From Candidatus Butyricicoccus avistercoris (GTDB lineage Bacteria; Bacillota; Clostridia; Oscillospirales; Butyricicoccaceae): a stretch of 64,000 nt of DNA. Numbering within the stretch: the first letter of the stretch is position 1; the number at the start of each line of letters is the position of its first letter. The position numbers and the translations under genes are program-made. The stretch covers positions 1 to 64,000 of the forward strand of contig DXIE01000018.1 of assembly GCA_019113005.1 (NCBI GenBank). The letters run 5' to 3'. Of the stretch, positions 26,754 to 35,829 are shown piece after piece. The notes beneath the pieces were generated by a model that saw only the letters and a program-made list of their open reading frames with translations, had not been told where the DNA came from and did not search any database.

Positions 26754-28001
26754 TTAGAAATAATTCATAGGGTTTACGGCTGAACCATTGACAAACACTT
26801 CAAAATGAAGATGAGGTCCTGTTGAAATACCAGTTGAACCAAGTTTACCAATTTGTTGACCTGCTGAAACGGTCTGACCAACCGATACCGAACGGCTATT
26901 CATATGTGCATAACCTGTAACAATACCGCCACCATGGTCAATAGCAACATAGTTACCATAAGAAGATGAATAATAACTCTTAACTACTGTGCCAGAGCCA
27001 GCAGCTACAATAGCAGAATTTGAAGGTCCTGCAAGGTCAACACCCTTATGATATGTACTTGCACCCGCAGTAGGAGCACCTCTGTATCCAAAACCACTGC
27101 TTATTCTTGAGTAAGATGGTGCAGGCCATACTGAAATAGTACCGCTGCCACTTGGAACTGAAGAACCGCCGCCACTGCTATTGTTTGATGATGAGTTAGA
27201 TTGTTGCTGCTGTTGAGCTTTCTTTGCAGCTTCTTCTGCACTCTTTCTAGAGATTTCTGCAATTTCATCTCTTATAGCTTGCTTTTCAGCTTCTAATGCC
27301 GCTTTTTCAGCATCAGCCTTGTCAGCATCGCCTTCAAGCTTTGACTTAGTTGTTTCAAGTTCATCTCTTTGAGACTCTAAAGTTTCATTTTTTTGCTCAA
27401 GTGACTCTTTATAAGCCTTTTGCTCATTTTGACTGTCAACTAAAGCCTGTTTAGCATCTTCAAGGTCTGCCTTAGCCTGTTTAAAATCGTTTACGATTTT
27501 CTTATCGCTTTGCATGATTTCGCTTACGATTTCCAGTCTAGAAAGCATATCCGAAAAACTTTTAGAGCCTAAAATAACATCAAGATAACCGATATCATTA
27601 CCGTTTTCATACATAACACGCATACGAGTTTCAAAAAGCTCTGTTTGCTCATCAAGCTTAACCTGAGCTTCTTCTATTTCGACCTCTTTGTCAGCTATTT
27701 GGTCATCATAACTTTCGATAATTTCTTCAGTCTTTTGAATATCGCTCTTTGTCACCTTTATTTGGTCGGTCAGAACGGTAATTTTTTCGGTTGTATTTTC
27801 GATTTCACCCTGTAAATTATCTAAAACAGATTGAAGTTCTTTCTTTTGGCTTTCGATACTAGATAATTGGTCTTTAAGCTCTGATACCGAAGCTGCACTA
27901 GCAGTGCTCATAATTGAGATTATTCCGCCCGCTACCATTGTTATAAGTAATGCAATAGCGATTACAACAGAAACAATACGAACTGCTTTTTTACTTAACA
28001 T
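26754..28001 (-). CDS. M23 (LytM) peptidase with coiled coil, EnvC-like
   Basis: 415 residues. One N-terminal membrane/signal segment (about 8-36), a long coiled coil (about 38-255) rich in Glu/Lys/Gln, a Ser/Gly linker, then a LytM domain (about 300-415) with the zinc/catalytic motifs TYHKGVDLAGP and GPHLHFEVFVNG. This is the EnvC/PcsB-like architecture of cell-wall hydrolases or hydrolase activators controlled by FtsEX. It directly follows ftsX (21 bases), which supports that pairing. The retained His and Asp ligands suggest an active enzyme. Confidence 0.93.
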   Translation of the reverse strand: MLSKKAVRIVSVVIAIALLITMVAGGIISIMSTASAASVSELKDQLSSIESQKKELQSVLDNLQGEIENTTEKITVLTDQIKVTKSDIQKTEEIIESYDDQIADKEVEIEEAQVKLDEQTELFETRMRVMYENGNDIGYLDVILGSKSFSDMLSRLEIVSEIMQSDKKIVNDFKQAKADLEDAKQALVDSQNEQKAYKESLEQKNETLESQRDELETTKSKLEGDADKADAEKAALEAEKQAIRDEIAEISRKSAEEAAKKAQQQQQSNSSSNNSSGGGSSVPSGSGTISVWPAPSYSRISSGFGYRGAPTAGASTYHKGVDLAGPSNSAIVAAGSGTVVKSYYSSSYGNYVAIDHGGGIVTGYAHMNSRSVSVGQTVSAGQQIGKLGSTGISTGPHLHFEVFVNGSAVNPMNYF

Positions 28002-28022
28002 ATTAATATCCTTTCAAAAAAT

Positions 28023-28946
28023 TTAAACATCAAGGAATCGACGCATAGATAAAACTGAGCCGCCAACACCTATAATAATACCTGCACCGAGGAAAATAAA
28101 CACTAAAGGCATACCAAACTCATGGAACTGAGCCATTTCAAACTGTGGAATAGCACTTGTCACCGTCTCTACAAGTTTTTCATATATTCCCCATTCGGCA
28201 AGAGCTGCCAAACCGCCTGAAATAAAGCCTAAAACCATACCTTCAATTACAAATGGCCAGCGAATAAACCAGTTTGTAGCACCAACCATTTTTTCTATTG
28301 CGATTTCCTCACGTCTTGCAAACATTGCAAGCTTTACAGTATTAGCAATAATAACAATAGATATAGCACCTAAAGCCGCAATAAGGGTAAATGAAACAAT
28401 TCTAAATACATTTTGAACATTTACAAGCATTTGCATAGTGGTTTCCTGTATTACAACCTTGGCAACACCATCTATTTTTTTAATCTGCTGACTTGTCTGT
28501 TCTGCACTTTCCAGATTTTTAAGAGTAACACGATAAGCATTTCTCATAAAATTATTATCTGAATTATAGCCGTCTAGTATATCGCTATCAGAACCGAGCT
28601 GGTCACGAAGGTCATCTAGCGACTGTTCAGCAGACTGGAACTGTACAGTGTTTACATTTTTAATTTTTTCAAGTTCTTTTTGTATGTCTTTAGCCTGTTC
28701 ATCGGTGAAAGATTCATCAATAAACAGCATAATTTCGCTGTCTTCCTGTAAGTTTTTAATGTTTAGGTCTATGTTATACGAAATAAGTACAATACTGCCG
28801 GTGATTAGAAGGCAAGCCAAAATAATAGTTACCGCAGCAAAGCTCATAAATCCATTTAAAAAGATGTTATGAATACCTTCTGACCAGAAATAACTTATTC
28901 CTGTCTTACTGCTTCGACGCTTCTGCTTCTGCGTTTTTCTGCTCAT
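28023..28946 (-). CDS. ftsX: Cell division protein FtsX
   Basis: 307 residues from ATG 28946 (GGAG 9 nt upstream; the longer GTG at 28961 is less likely). Four membrane segments: one at about 35-60, then an extracytoplasmic loop of about 100 residues (FtsX ECD), then three segments (about 180-300). The FtsX-typical REEIAIEKMVGATNWFIRWPFVIEG lies in the intracellular loop. FtsX couples the ATP-driven FtsE to outside peptidoglycan hydrolases, here probably the next gene. The start lies 41 bases inside the ftsE end. Confidence 0.95.
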   Translation of the reverse strand: MSRKTQKQKRRSSKTGISYFWSEGIHNIFLNGFMSFAAVTIILACLLITGSIVLISYNIDLNIKNLQEDSEIMLFIDESFTDEQAKDIQKELEKIKNVNTVQFQSAEQSLDDLRDQLGSDSDILDGYNSDNNFMRNAYRVTLKNLESAEQTSQQIKKIDGVAKVVIQETTMQMLVNVQNVFRIVSFTLIAALGAISIVIIANTVKLAMFARREEIAIEKMVGATNWFIRWPFVIEGMVLGFISGGLAALAEWGIYEKLVETVTSAIPQFEMAQFHEFGMPLVFIFLGAGIIIGVGGSVLSMRRFLDV

Positions 28947-30342
28947 TTTCTGTTTCTCCACCTGCTTGTTCTTTTTTATTATCTTTTATACCTACACGTT
29001 GCTCAAAACGCTGTATAAGTTCTTCAAGCGATGCATCTACACTTCCCACACTTGTTTTCACTCTTTGTGGCTGTTCACGATTCATCATAGATGTGTTCAT
29101 ACCAACACGATTGGAAAATTGAGATAAATCAGGCATATGCATTTGCTTATCATCTGAGTTTTCAGTTTGCTCAGATTTAGGCTGCTCACTTTGGGTTTCC
29201 TGTGTGTCATCAGCAGTTTGTTTCTCGTCAATTTCTATCTGACTAACTTCAGGCTCATCATGCTTATCAGGCTCTAACTGATTTGATAAATCAGCGACTT
29301 CTGGCTCATTAGCCTTTTCCTGCTCTACCTGCTCAGGCGCATTAATCTCCTGCTTTTCCGCTTGCATATGTAATACAACATCTTCCTGTTTTGGAACATC
29401 TTCGATAATATCATTATCTGGATTATCTGACAATACAGCAGTTTTAATTTTAATATCATCTTCTAACTTTTGAGTTATTTCATTGGAAATTGGCTTTGTA
29501 TCTTGAGTCATTTCCTCTTTAGTTTGCTCATCTGTCTTTTTAGCGTTCAGACGCTCAAAAAGCATGGTGAGTGTAGCATTTGCTGAATCTTCGAATACTT
29601 TAGGCTCGTCCTCGATGTTTTCCTGAACCTGTTCTTCTATATACTCATCGTCATAATATTCATCGTCTGCATAATAACGACCAGTGGCATCGCTTACTAT
29701 TTGACCATCATCAATCATAATAACACGTTTTTCAAACTCATCTACAAGTTCTTTTTCGTGTGTAACGATTAGTATAGTAGTTCCAAGCTCATTAATTTTC
29801 TCAAAGAGAGTCATAAGTTCATAAGACCTTGCTGGGTCTAAGTTACCAGTAGGCTCATCTGCGATAATCAGACGAGGGTCATTTACGAGTGCTCTAGCGA
29901 TAGCAACACGTTGTTGCTCACCGCCTGAAAGCTCAAGTGGACGAGTATCAGCTTTTTCACTAAGACCTACAAGGTCAAGCACATAAGGCACACGTTTACG
30001 GATTGCACGATTTTTCGCACCGACCGCACGCATAGCAAATGCAACATTTTCATATACAGTTTTTTTCTCAATCAGGCGAAAATCCTGAAAGACAACGCCC
30101 AAAGTACGACGTAAATAAGGAATTTCTCGTTTTTTTATTGCACCAATATTATAGTTATTGACAACAATGCGACCAGAAGTAGGTTTAACCTCACCTGTTA
30201 AAAGTTTTATAAGAGTGGATTTACCTGAGCCAGACGGGCCGACCAGAAACACAAATTCCCCTTCGTCAATTCGCAGCGTCGCTTTTTTCACTGCACGGAC
30301 ACCATTATCATATTCCATGCTGACGTCGCTCATTCTTATCAC
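28906..30342 (-). CDS. ftsE: FtsE ATPase with ~250-residue acidic C-terminal extension
   Basis: 478 residues against about 228 for usual FtsE. Residues 1-221 form a complete ABC domain: Walker [10 protein letters not shown] at 35-43, signature LSGGEQQR at 138-145, Walker B LIIADEP at 158-164. From about 222 the protein is an acidic, Glu/Gln/Asp-rich low-complexity tail ending near residue 478, with a short basic helix-like patch ([20 protein letters not shown]). GTG start at 30342 with AAGGAGG 12 nt upstream; the next ATG (30333) is too far from it. It powers FtsX. The tail is the unusual part. Confidence 0.95.
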   Translation of the reverse strand: MIRMSDVSMEYDNGVRAVKKATLRIDEGEFVFLVGPSGSGKSTLIKLLTGEVKPTSGRIVVNNYNIGAIKKREIPYLRRTLGVVFQDFRLIEKKTVYENVAFAMRAVGAKNRAIRKRVPYVLDLVGLSEKADTRPLELSGGEQQRVAIARALVNDPRLIIADEPTGNLDPARSYELMTLFEKINELGTTILIVTHEKELVDEFEKRVIMIDDGQIVSDATGRYYADDEYYDDEYIEEQVQENIEDEPKVFEDSANATLTMLFERLNAKKTDEQTKEEMTQDTKPISNEITQKLEDDIKIKTAVLSDNPDNDIIEDVPKQEDVVLHMQAEKQEINAPEQVEQEKANEPEVADLSNQLEPDKHDEPEVSQIEIDEKQTADDTQETQSEQPKSEQTENSDDKQMHMPDLSQFSNRVGMNTSMMNREQPQRVKTSVGSVDASLEELIQRFEQRVGIKDNKKEQAGGETENEQKNAEAEASKQ

Positions 30343-30365
30343 GGCAGTATGAAACCTCCTTGCCT

Positions 30366-30403
30366 TTCAGTTATAGCAAAAAACAAGCCGATATATAACT
30401 GAA
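30366..30403 (-). repeat. 10-bp inverted repeat in ftsE leader
   Basis: TTCAGTTATA (30366-30375) and TATAACTGAA (30394-30403) form perfect arms around an 18-nt loop, ending a few bases before the ftsE AAGGAGG. Role unknown; it could be an RNA element or operator. Confidence 0.6.
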
Positions 30404-30436
30404 ATCTACCGATTAAGTAGCTGAATACACAAAAAA

Positions 30437-30470
30437 GTGGTACAACAGCTACTCTAAGCTATTATACCAC
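30437..30470 (-). terminator. Terminator after CdaR/PucR-like regulator
   Basis: GTGGTA (30437-30442) and TACCAC (30465-30470) enclose a second AGCT/AGCT pairing. TTTTTTGTG follows on the minus strand (30431-30436). It lies 130 bases past the regulator stop and separates it from ftsE. Confidence 0.7.
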
Positions 30471-30599
30471 ATTCTTTTTTAAATTTCCAGAACATTTCCC
30501 GCTATACACAAATTTTTCATATATTTAGCATAGTCAAATTGTTTCATAAAACGGTTATTTTTGTCGTTTTTCGGGTAATGTTTCCATTTTGTCACCTTA

Positions 30600-31691
30600 T
30601 TATAGACGACCTTCCTCACGGCTTTCCAGATATTTACGAACCATCAGAGCAACCTTAAATACAATAGCATGGTCAAACTCACGAAGGTCTAAACCAGTAA
30701 GCTTTTTGATTTTCTCTAAGCGGTAAACAAGAGTATTACGGTGAACAAAAAGCTTTCTTGAAGTTTCAGAAACATTTAGGTTATTTTCAAAGAATTTCTG
30801 AATAGTATAAAGTGTTTCTTGGTCTAGAGAGTCAATAGAGCCTTTTTTAAACACTTCATTTAGGAACATTTCGCAAAGTGTTGTTGGCAGCTGATAAATT
30901 AAACGACCGATACCTAGATTTTCATAGCTAACAATAGCCTTTTCGGTATCAAATACACTTCCAACCTCAATAGAAACCTGAGCTTCCTTAAATGATTTAG
31001 CTATATCCTTGAGCTGAGTTGCAACAGAGCCTATACCAATAATAGACTTAATTAAAAGCTCGCTATTGAGTGCGTTTTCAATAGCCTTTGCACATTTTAC
31101 AAGTTCCTTGTTGTCGCTGTTTGCCTTAACTTCCTTAACAACAACAATATCGCTTTCGCTGATATGGAGCACAAAATCCTTTTGCTTGTCTGGGAACAGA
31201 CCGCTTATAACATCAATAGCAGCAACATCAGCACGTTCTAACTGATGAACCAAGAAAACAACTCTTGGAACGTCGTTTCCGAAATGCAGCTCTCTTGATT
31301 TAATATAAATATCACCTGGCAGAATATTATCTAAGATGATGTTTTTAACAAATGTAGCCTTATCATGCTTTTCATCGTAAAGAGTTTTAATATTATTAAC
31401 TGCAACAGCTGCCATGGAGCATACAGAGCGAGCAAGCTCGTCCTCACCCTGAACAAAAACAGCGTATTCAAAACGGCTGGACCTGTCGGAAACTGTGCGG
31501 TAAGTATAACCACCGAAACGAACCATATCTCCAACATATCCTAGTTCGGTCACAGCATCTTCACGCATTTCTCCAATTCGTGGCAAATCAGTGCAGGCGA
31601 TTACAGAACCTGTTGCATCAATCATACCAATGGTACGGTCGACAGTATCTTTCATTTGAAGAATAATAGACTGAAACAATCTGGAGGCCAT
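30600..31691 (-). CDS. CdaR/PucR-type helix-turn-helix regulator
   Basis: 363 residues from ATG 31691; an AGGAAAGG lies 8 nt upstream, and the longer TTG frame is rejected. The N-terminus (about 1-75) resembles a sugar-diacid recognition domain. A middle GGDEF-like/PucR linker region follows, and the end (about 305-360) is the PucR HTH with NLNVSETSRKLFVHRNTLVYRLEKIKKL. Such proteins regulate catabolic genes in response to small carboxylates or purines. Its ligand and targets cannot be told. It is monocistronic, with a palindrome at 31768-31793 upstream that may be its own site. Confidence 0.85.
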   Translation of the reverse strand: MASRLFQSIILQMKDTVDRTIGMIDATGSVIACTDLPRIGEMREDAVTELGYVGDMVRFGGYTYRTVSDRSSRFEYAVFVQGEDELARSVCSMAAVAVNNIKTLYDEKHDKATFVKNIILDNILPGDIYIKSRELHFGNDVPRVVFLVHQLERADVAAIDVISGLFPDKQKDFVLHISESDIVVVKEVKANSDNKELVKCAKAIENALNSELLIKSIIGIGSVATQLKDIAKSFKEAQVSIEVGSVFDTEKAIVSYENLGIGRLIYQLPTTLCEMFLNEVFKKGSIDSLDQETLYTIQKFFENNLNVSETSRKLFVHRNTLVYRLEKIKKLTGLDLREFDHAIVFKVALMVRKYLESREEGRL

Positions 31692-31767
31692 TTGAGTCAC
31701 CTTTCCTTTCAAGTTTATAAAAAACCTTTTTAATCCCCATCATATATAAAAGACGGACTTAGCTTTA

Positions 31768-31793
31768 TTTGACATTTTGCACAAGATGTCAAA
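31768..31793 (-). promoter_or_regulatory. Palindromic operator candidate upstream of CdaR-like gene
   Basis: TTTGACAT (31768-31775 on the opposite strand as ATGTCAAA) and ATGTCAAA (31786-31793) are perfect 8-bp arms with a 10-bp spacer containing TTGTGCAAA. One arm contains a TTGACA -35 hexamer. Placed about 80 bases before the regulator start, it fits an autoregulatory operator. Confidence 0.5.
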
Positions 31794-31894
31794 ACTTTAT
31801 TCTGTCATTTGTAAAAATTATACCACAAGTTTTTTAATTTTTATATATATTTTTTAAGTTTTTTTGATTTTTTTTACAAAGAATTTTTATATAC

Positions 31895-32641
31895 TTATTT
31901 TTTCTTTGTATCATTTGCTTTTGCTTCATTTTTTAGCATATTAACTTCATCATCTGTAAGCTCTCTATACTCACCTAGTTTAAGTGTTTCATCGAGTTTT
32001 AAACTGCCTACTGAAATTCGTTTTAAATACTCGACATGACCGCCGACAGCTGCGACCATACGCTTTACTTGATGATGTTTTCCCTCATGCAGAGTTACTC
32101 TTATTCTGGTTAAACCGTTTTCCTCACCTAGAATAACAAGTTCTGCTGGAAGGCATATTGTAGAGTCTGCAAGTACAAGTCCCTTTTTAAATTTTTCGGG
32201 TGCATTTAGGTCGAGTTTTCCATCGACTAAAGCCTCATATACTTTACTTACATGACGTCTTGGAGACATAAGTGCATGACAAAAACCACCGTCATCAGTG
32301 ATAATAAGCAAACCCTCAGTGTTTTTATCGAGTCTGCCAACTGGAAAAAGCCCACGCCTTTCTTCCTTAGGAAATACTGAAAGCACAGTTTCATGCAAAT
32401 TATCCACACATGCCGAAACCAAATCTGGTGGTTTATTAAGCATGTAATAGCGTCCAATTTTCCAGTGAAGGTCTTTAGAGTCTAAAGTGAGCTTGTCCTC
32501 TTCTGGAGTCACACGAACCGAAGGGTCTTTTACTATTTGACCGTTTACAGACACTCTGCCTGATTTTATAATAAGACCAACTTCCTTACGGCTGCCACAC
32601 CCAACAGATGCAAGTGCTTTATCAAGACGCTTCTTTGCCAT
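31895..32641 (-). CDS. RsuA/RluB family rRNA pseudouridine synthase
   Basis: 248 residues from ATG 32641 (GGGAGG 7 nt upstream); a longer frame reaching 32722 has no supporting site. An N-terminal S4 RNA-binding domain (KRLDKALASVGCGSRKEV) precedes the catalytic core with GRLDKNTEGLLIITDDG, which carries the active-site Asp. The end has the conserved LHEGKHHQVKRM. Closest in style to RsuA, which modifies 16S U516, but RluB/RluF-type activity cannot be excluded. Confidence 0.92.
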   Translation of the reverse strand: MAKKRLDKALASVGCGSRKEVGLIIKSGRVSVNGQIVKDPSVRVTPEEDKLTLDSKDLHWKIGRYYMLNKPPDLVSACVDNLHETVLSVFPKEERRGLFPVGRLDKNTEGLLIITDDGGFCHALMSPRRHVSKVYEALVDGKLDLNAPEKFKKGLVLADSTICLPAELVILGEENGLTRIRVTLHEGKHHQVKRMVAAVGGHVEYLKRISVGSLKLDETLKLGEYRELTDDEVNMLKNEAKANDTKKK

Positions 32642-32787
32642 TTTATTCCTCCCGTCCATACTAGATAAATATAGAGTAACACTTTTTTGCAATTTGCACA
32701 ATAGGTATAGCAAAAAAAACAAAAAAAAGCTTTATCTTTGGCTATGATTAGTGAATTTTTCCTTTTCTTCTTTTAAGTAAAAAAAGA

Positions 32788-32821
32788 GCAGTTTCATAGC
32801 GTAAATAAACCATAAAACTGC
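32788..32821 (-). terminator. Terminator after DUF4830-like gene
   Basis: GCAGTTTCATAG (32788-32799) pairs with CATAAAACTGC (32811-32821); on the minus strand TCTTTTTTT follows. It lies about 50 bases past the stop of the gene at 32870. Confidence 0.8.
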
Positions 32822-32869
32822 ATTTTTCACATTATTTTAATACTAAAAATAATTTATGTATACATATAA

Positions 32870-33355
32870 CTAAATTTTATCATTTATAATCGGTTTTAAA
32901 AGCCCATCTTGTTCTGGAACGCAAATATCTGCTGCAATAAGCTTATCTTTATAAGTTACTATACTTGCAGTCACATTTCCAGTGCCACTTTCATCATTTT
33001 TAACTCGGTACACATAAAGCATAGCACGCTTACCCTTGTACTTTTCAAGGTCTAAACCCTGCTGTTTTTGAAGCTCATTATAGTTTAAATAAGTTTCATC
33101 AAATTCATTAGGTATTTGTACTTCACTTTGAGTTATAGGTTTTTCGTCAACTTCTACACCAAAGCTTTTGAGTAAACTAACTTGCTTTTCTATGGTATCC
33201 AGTTTTTCATCAAATGAAACTTCATTTGCAGTGCTTACCGATTGCAAAATTTCATCTTGTCCTCTAAGTGTTGATACTCCTAGAATAACTGCCGCCAATA
33301 TGACTATACCGACAGCCGCTTTTTTTAAATTTAGCTTAGTAACACAAACTATCAT
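32870..33355 (-). CDS. DUF4830-like membrane-anchored protein
   Basis: 161 residues from ATG 33355 (GGGAGG 10 nt upstream). One membrane segment near residues 10-28, then an extracytoplasmic part with a short coiled helix (VSFDEKLDTIEKQVSLLKSFG) and a conserved-looking C-terminal unit: IPNEFDETYLNYNELQKQQG, LEKYKGKRAMLYVYRV, then a GNVTASIVTYKDKLIAADIC strand. This order matches what I recall of DUF4830 proteins of Clostridia, whose function is unknown. It is transcribed alone, between two terminators. Confidence 0.75.
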   Translation of the reverse strand: MIVCVTKLNLKKAAVGIVILAAVILGVSTLRGQDEILQSVSTANEVSFDEKLDTIEKQVSLLKSFGVEVDEKPITQSEVQIPNEFDETYLNYNELQKQQGLDLEKYKGKRAMLYVYRVKNDESGTGNVTASIVTYKDKLIAADICVPEQDGLLKPIINDKI

Positions 33356-33438
33356 AATCAAACGTCCTCCCGTAGTATCGCATATTAAATAATATGTAGG
33401 ACATTTGATATTTAGAACTAAAATATTTTATTAGAAAA

Positions 33439-33460
33439 GACACTCCCAAATGGAAGTGTC
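33439..33460 (-). terminator. Terminator after EF-G-like gene
   Basis: GACACT (33439-33444) and AGTGTC (33455-33460) with extra CC/GG pairing around an AAAT loop. On the minus strand CTTTTCTAATAAAAT follows. It lies 37 bases past the stop. Confidence 0.75.
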
Positions 33461-33496
33461 CTTTCTTTATTACAATGCAAACAAGCAGAAGTGGTC

Positions 33497-35581
33497 TTAA
33501 TCTTTGTTAAGTGCTTCAAGTCTAGCCTTATTATCTGCAATTACCTTTTCTTGAACCATTGGAGGAGCTTCATCATAACGCTCAAATTCAGATTCAAACG
33601 CACCACGACCTTGTGTCATAGAGCGAAGTGTTATAGCATAATCTGATGTTTCAGCCATAGGAACTTCGGCGAGAATTTCTTGACAGCCGCCATCTACTGG
33701 GTTCATGCCCATAATACGACCTCTGCGTTTATTTAAATCGCCGATAACATCGCCCATATACTGGTCAGGAATAACAACCTTCATAGAGCAAATAGGCTCT
33801 AACAGCACAGGAGAAGCCTGTGGGATACCTGCTTTATAAGCGAGTTTTGCAGCCATTTTAAATGAAAGCTCGTTAGAGTCAACATCGTGGTAAGAACCAT
33901 CGGTCAATGTAGCCTTTAATCCAACCAGTGGATAACCAGCAAGAACACCATGCTCCATAGCTTCACGAATACCCTTATCTACTGCTGGGTGGAAATTCTT
34001 TGGAACAGAACCGCCAAAGATTTTTTCTGCAAATGCATAATCACCCTCAGCATATGGTTCAAAGTCCATCTTTACATGACCATATTGACCATGACCGCCA
34101 GATTGCTTCTTATGTTTACCCTCAACAGAAACCTTTTTACGGATTTTTTCACGATATGGAATAATAGGCTTAGAAAGCTTAACTTCCACACCAAATTTAT
34201 TTTTAAGCTTAGAGCAAATAACATCAAGATGAATGTCACCTGCACCAGAGATTAACATTTGTTTTGTTTCAGTATCATAATGAGTTTCAAAGCTTGGGTC
34301 TTCATCTCTAAGTTTTGCAAGACCTGTGGACATTTTTTCCTCATTATTTTTAGATGTTGGTTCGATACCCTGTGTATAGCAAGGCTTAGGAATATCAACA
34401 CCTTCAAGGCTAACCTTACGAACAGACATAGACAGTGTATCATCTGTTTTAGTTGTAACAAGTTTAGCTACTGCACCGATATCACCGCAGCCGATTTCAT
34501 CAACTTCCTTAGTCTTTTTACCACAAATGCTGTAAATATGAGCAAGTTTTTCATTTGCATCAGCACGTTTATTAACTAAAGTCATATCCTTAGTAACAGT
34601 ACCAGACATAACCTTAAAATATGAAAATCTGCCGTATTGGTCAGCGATTGTTTTAAAGATATAAGCACATGTAGAGCCATTTGGTGAGCAGTTAATTTCG
34701 ATAATCTCACCCTTTTCATCTTCGCAAACCTGAGCTGGTGACTCATCTGGAGATGGCATATAATCAGCAATACCCTTTAGCATGGCATAAGAGCCAATAC
34801 CAGTAGCTGCTGTACCACAGAATACAGGTGAAATAACAAGGTCACGCACACCTTGACGAATACCTGCAATCAGTTCTTCATCTGAGAACTCCTCACCTGC
34901 AAAGTAACGCTCCATAAGCTCCTCAGACAGCTCTGCAACGTTTTCACAAAGAGCAGCCCTGTGCTGATTGATACGCTCAACCATATTTTCAGGAATAGGA
35001 ATTTCAACTCTAGTAGTGCCGTCCATTTTGTAAGCCTTACGGATTACACAGTCAACAACACCAACAGTATCACGATTACCTTCAAAAATTGGAACAACTA
35101 TCGGACAAACCGACACACCAAACTGCTTTTGTAGTTTATGTAATGCTGTATAATAATCGGAATTTTCCTCATCTATTTTTGATATATAGAACATACGAGG
35201 CATATTTTTTTCTGCCGCACGTTTCCAAGCTTTTTCAGTGCCAACTCCTGGGCCAGCCTTACCAGTTGCAACGATAAGTGCAGAGTCACAAACTCTAAGT
35301 GCATGACGCACTTCGGACTCAAAATCGAAGAAACCAGGTGTATCTAAAAGATTTATTTTGCAGCCTTCCCACTCGATAGGTGCAACAGATGTAGAAATTG
35401 AAAATTGACGTTTAATTTCTTCTGCATCGAAATCACAAACAGTGTTTCCGTCAGGCACTTTGCCTTCTCTTTCAATCATGCCAGCGGTGAACAGTAGGCT
35501 CTCAACAAGGGAGGTCTTACCATCGCCACCGTGACCCATCACGCAGACATTTCTCAACTCATTAACTGGATATGTTGCCAT
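33497..35581 (-). CDS. EF-G-like translation factor GTPase (FusA paralogue)
   Basis: 694 residues with the complete EF-G layout: G domain, domain II, and domains III-V ending in an EF-G C-terminal fold. The P-loop is GHGGDGKTSL rather than AHVDAGKTT, G3 is LLDTPGFFDF, and the NKxD motif is altered to ISKIDEEN. These changes mark the EF-G-II/EF-G-like paralogue group, not the canonical ribosomal translocase. Its cellular role is unsettled. It is monocistronic with its own promoter (35657-35685) and terminator. AGGAG lies 10 nt before the ATG. Confidence 0.9.
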   Translation of the reverse strand: MATYPVNELRNVCVMGHGGDGKTSLVESLLFTAGMIEREGKVPDGNTVCDFDAEEIKRQFSISTSVAPIEWEGCKINLLDTPGFFDFESEVRHALRVCDSALIVATGKAGPGVGTEKAWKRAAEKNMPRMFYISKIDEENSDYYTALHKLQKQFGVSVCPIVVPIFEGNRDTVGVVDCVIRKAYKMDGTTRVEIPIPENMVERINQHRAALCENVAELSEELMERYFAGEEFSDEELIAGIRQGVRDLVISPVFCGTAATGIGSYAMLKGIADYMPSPDESPAQVCEDEKGEIIEINCSPNGSTCAYIFKTIADQYGRFSYFKVMSGTVTKDMTLVNKRADANEKLAHIYSICGKKTKEVDEIGCGDIGAVAKLVTTKTDDTLSMSVRKVSLEGVDIPKPCYTQGIEPTSKNNEEKMSTGLAKLRDEDPSFETHYDTETKQMLISGAGDIHLDVICSKLKNKFGVEVKLSKPIIPYREKIRKKVSVEGKHKKQSGGHGQYGHVKMDFEPYAEGDYAFAEKIFGGSVPKNFHPAVDKGIREAMEHGVLAGYPLVGLKATLTDGSYHDVDSNELSFKMAAKLAYKAGIPQASPVLLEPICSMKVVIPDQYMGDVIGDLNKRRGRIMGMNPVDGGCQEILAEVPMAETSDYAITLRSMTQGRGAFESEFERYDEAPPMVQEKVIADNKARLEALNKD

Positions 35582-35656
35582 ATTTCACACGCTCCTGCTT
35601 GTCATTGTATAAGACGCTCTGAATAATTTTTTATTCAAGCTCTCTCTATGTTTGTT

Positions 35657-35685
35657 ATTATACACTATATTCACGTTAATTGCAA
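35657..35685 (-). promoter_or_regulatory. Sigma-A promoter of EF-G-like gene
   Basis: TTGCAA (35680-35685), 17 bp, TATAAT (35657-35662) on the minus strand, leaving about a 70-nt leader. The leader contains a small TGAATAA/TTATTCA hairpin. Confidence 0.75.
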
Positions 35686-35783
35686 ATATTATTTTGTGTA
35701 TCTTAACAATAGATAAAAATTTTCGCAAAAAGCTATGTTTTTTTACAGCAATACGACTAAAACGCAAAAAAAGTATAAAAAAT

Positions 35784-35815
35784 CCACTGAAAACATTTTC
35801 ACAGGTTTTCAGTGG
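35784..35815 (-). terminator. Terminator after P-type ATPase-like gene
   Basis: CCACTGAAAAC (35784-35794) and GTTTTCAGTGG (35805-35815) are perfect arms. On the minus strand ATTTTTTATA follows. It lies 14 bases past the stop at 35830. Confidence 0.92.
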
Positions 35816-35829
35816 AGTAAAAATTTTAT

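Noticed and set aside
35585..35767. 60-residue minus-strand frame between the EF-G-like gene and the P-type ATPase-like gene
   Set aside because: No ribosome binding site, biased composition, and it overlaps the EF-G promoter region and the terminator flank; read as non-coding.
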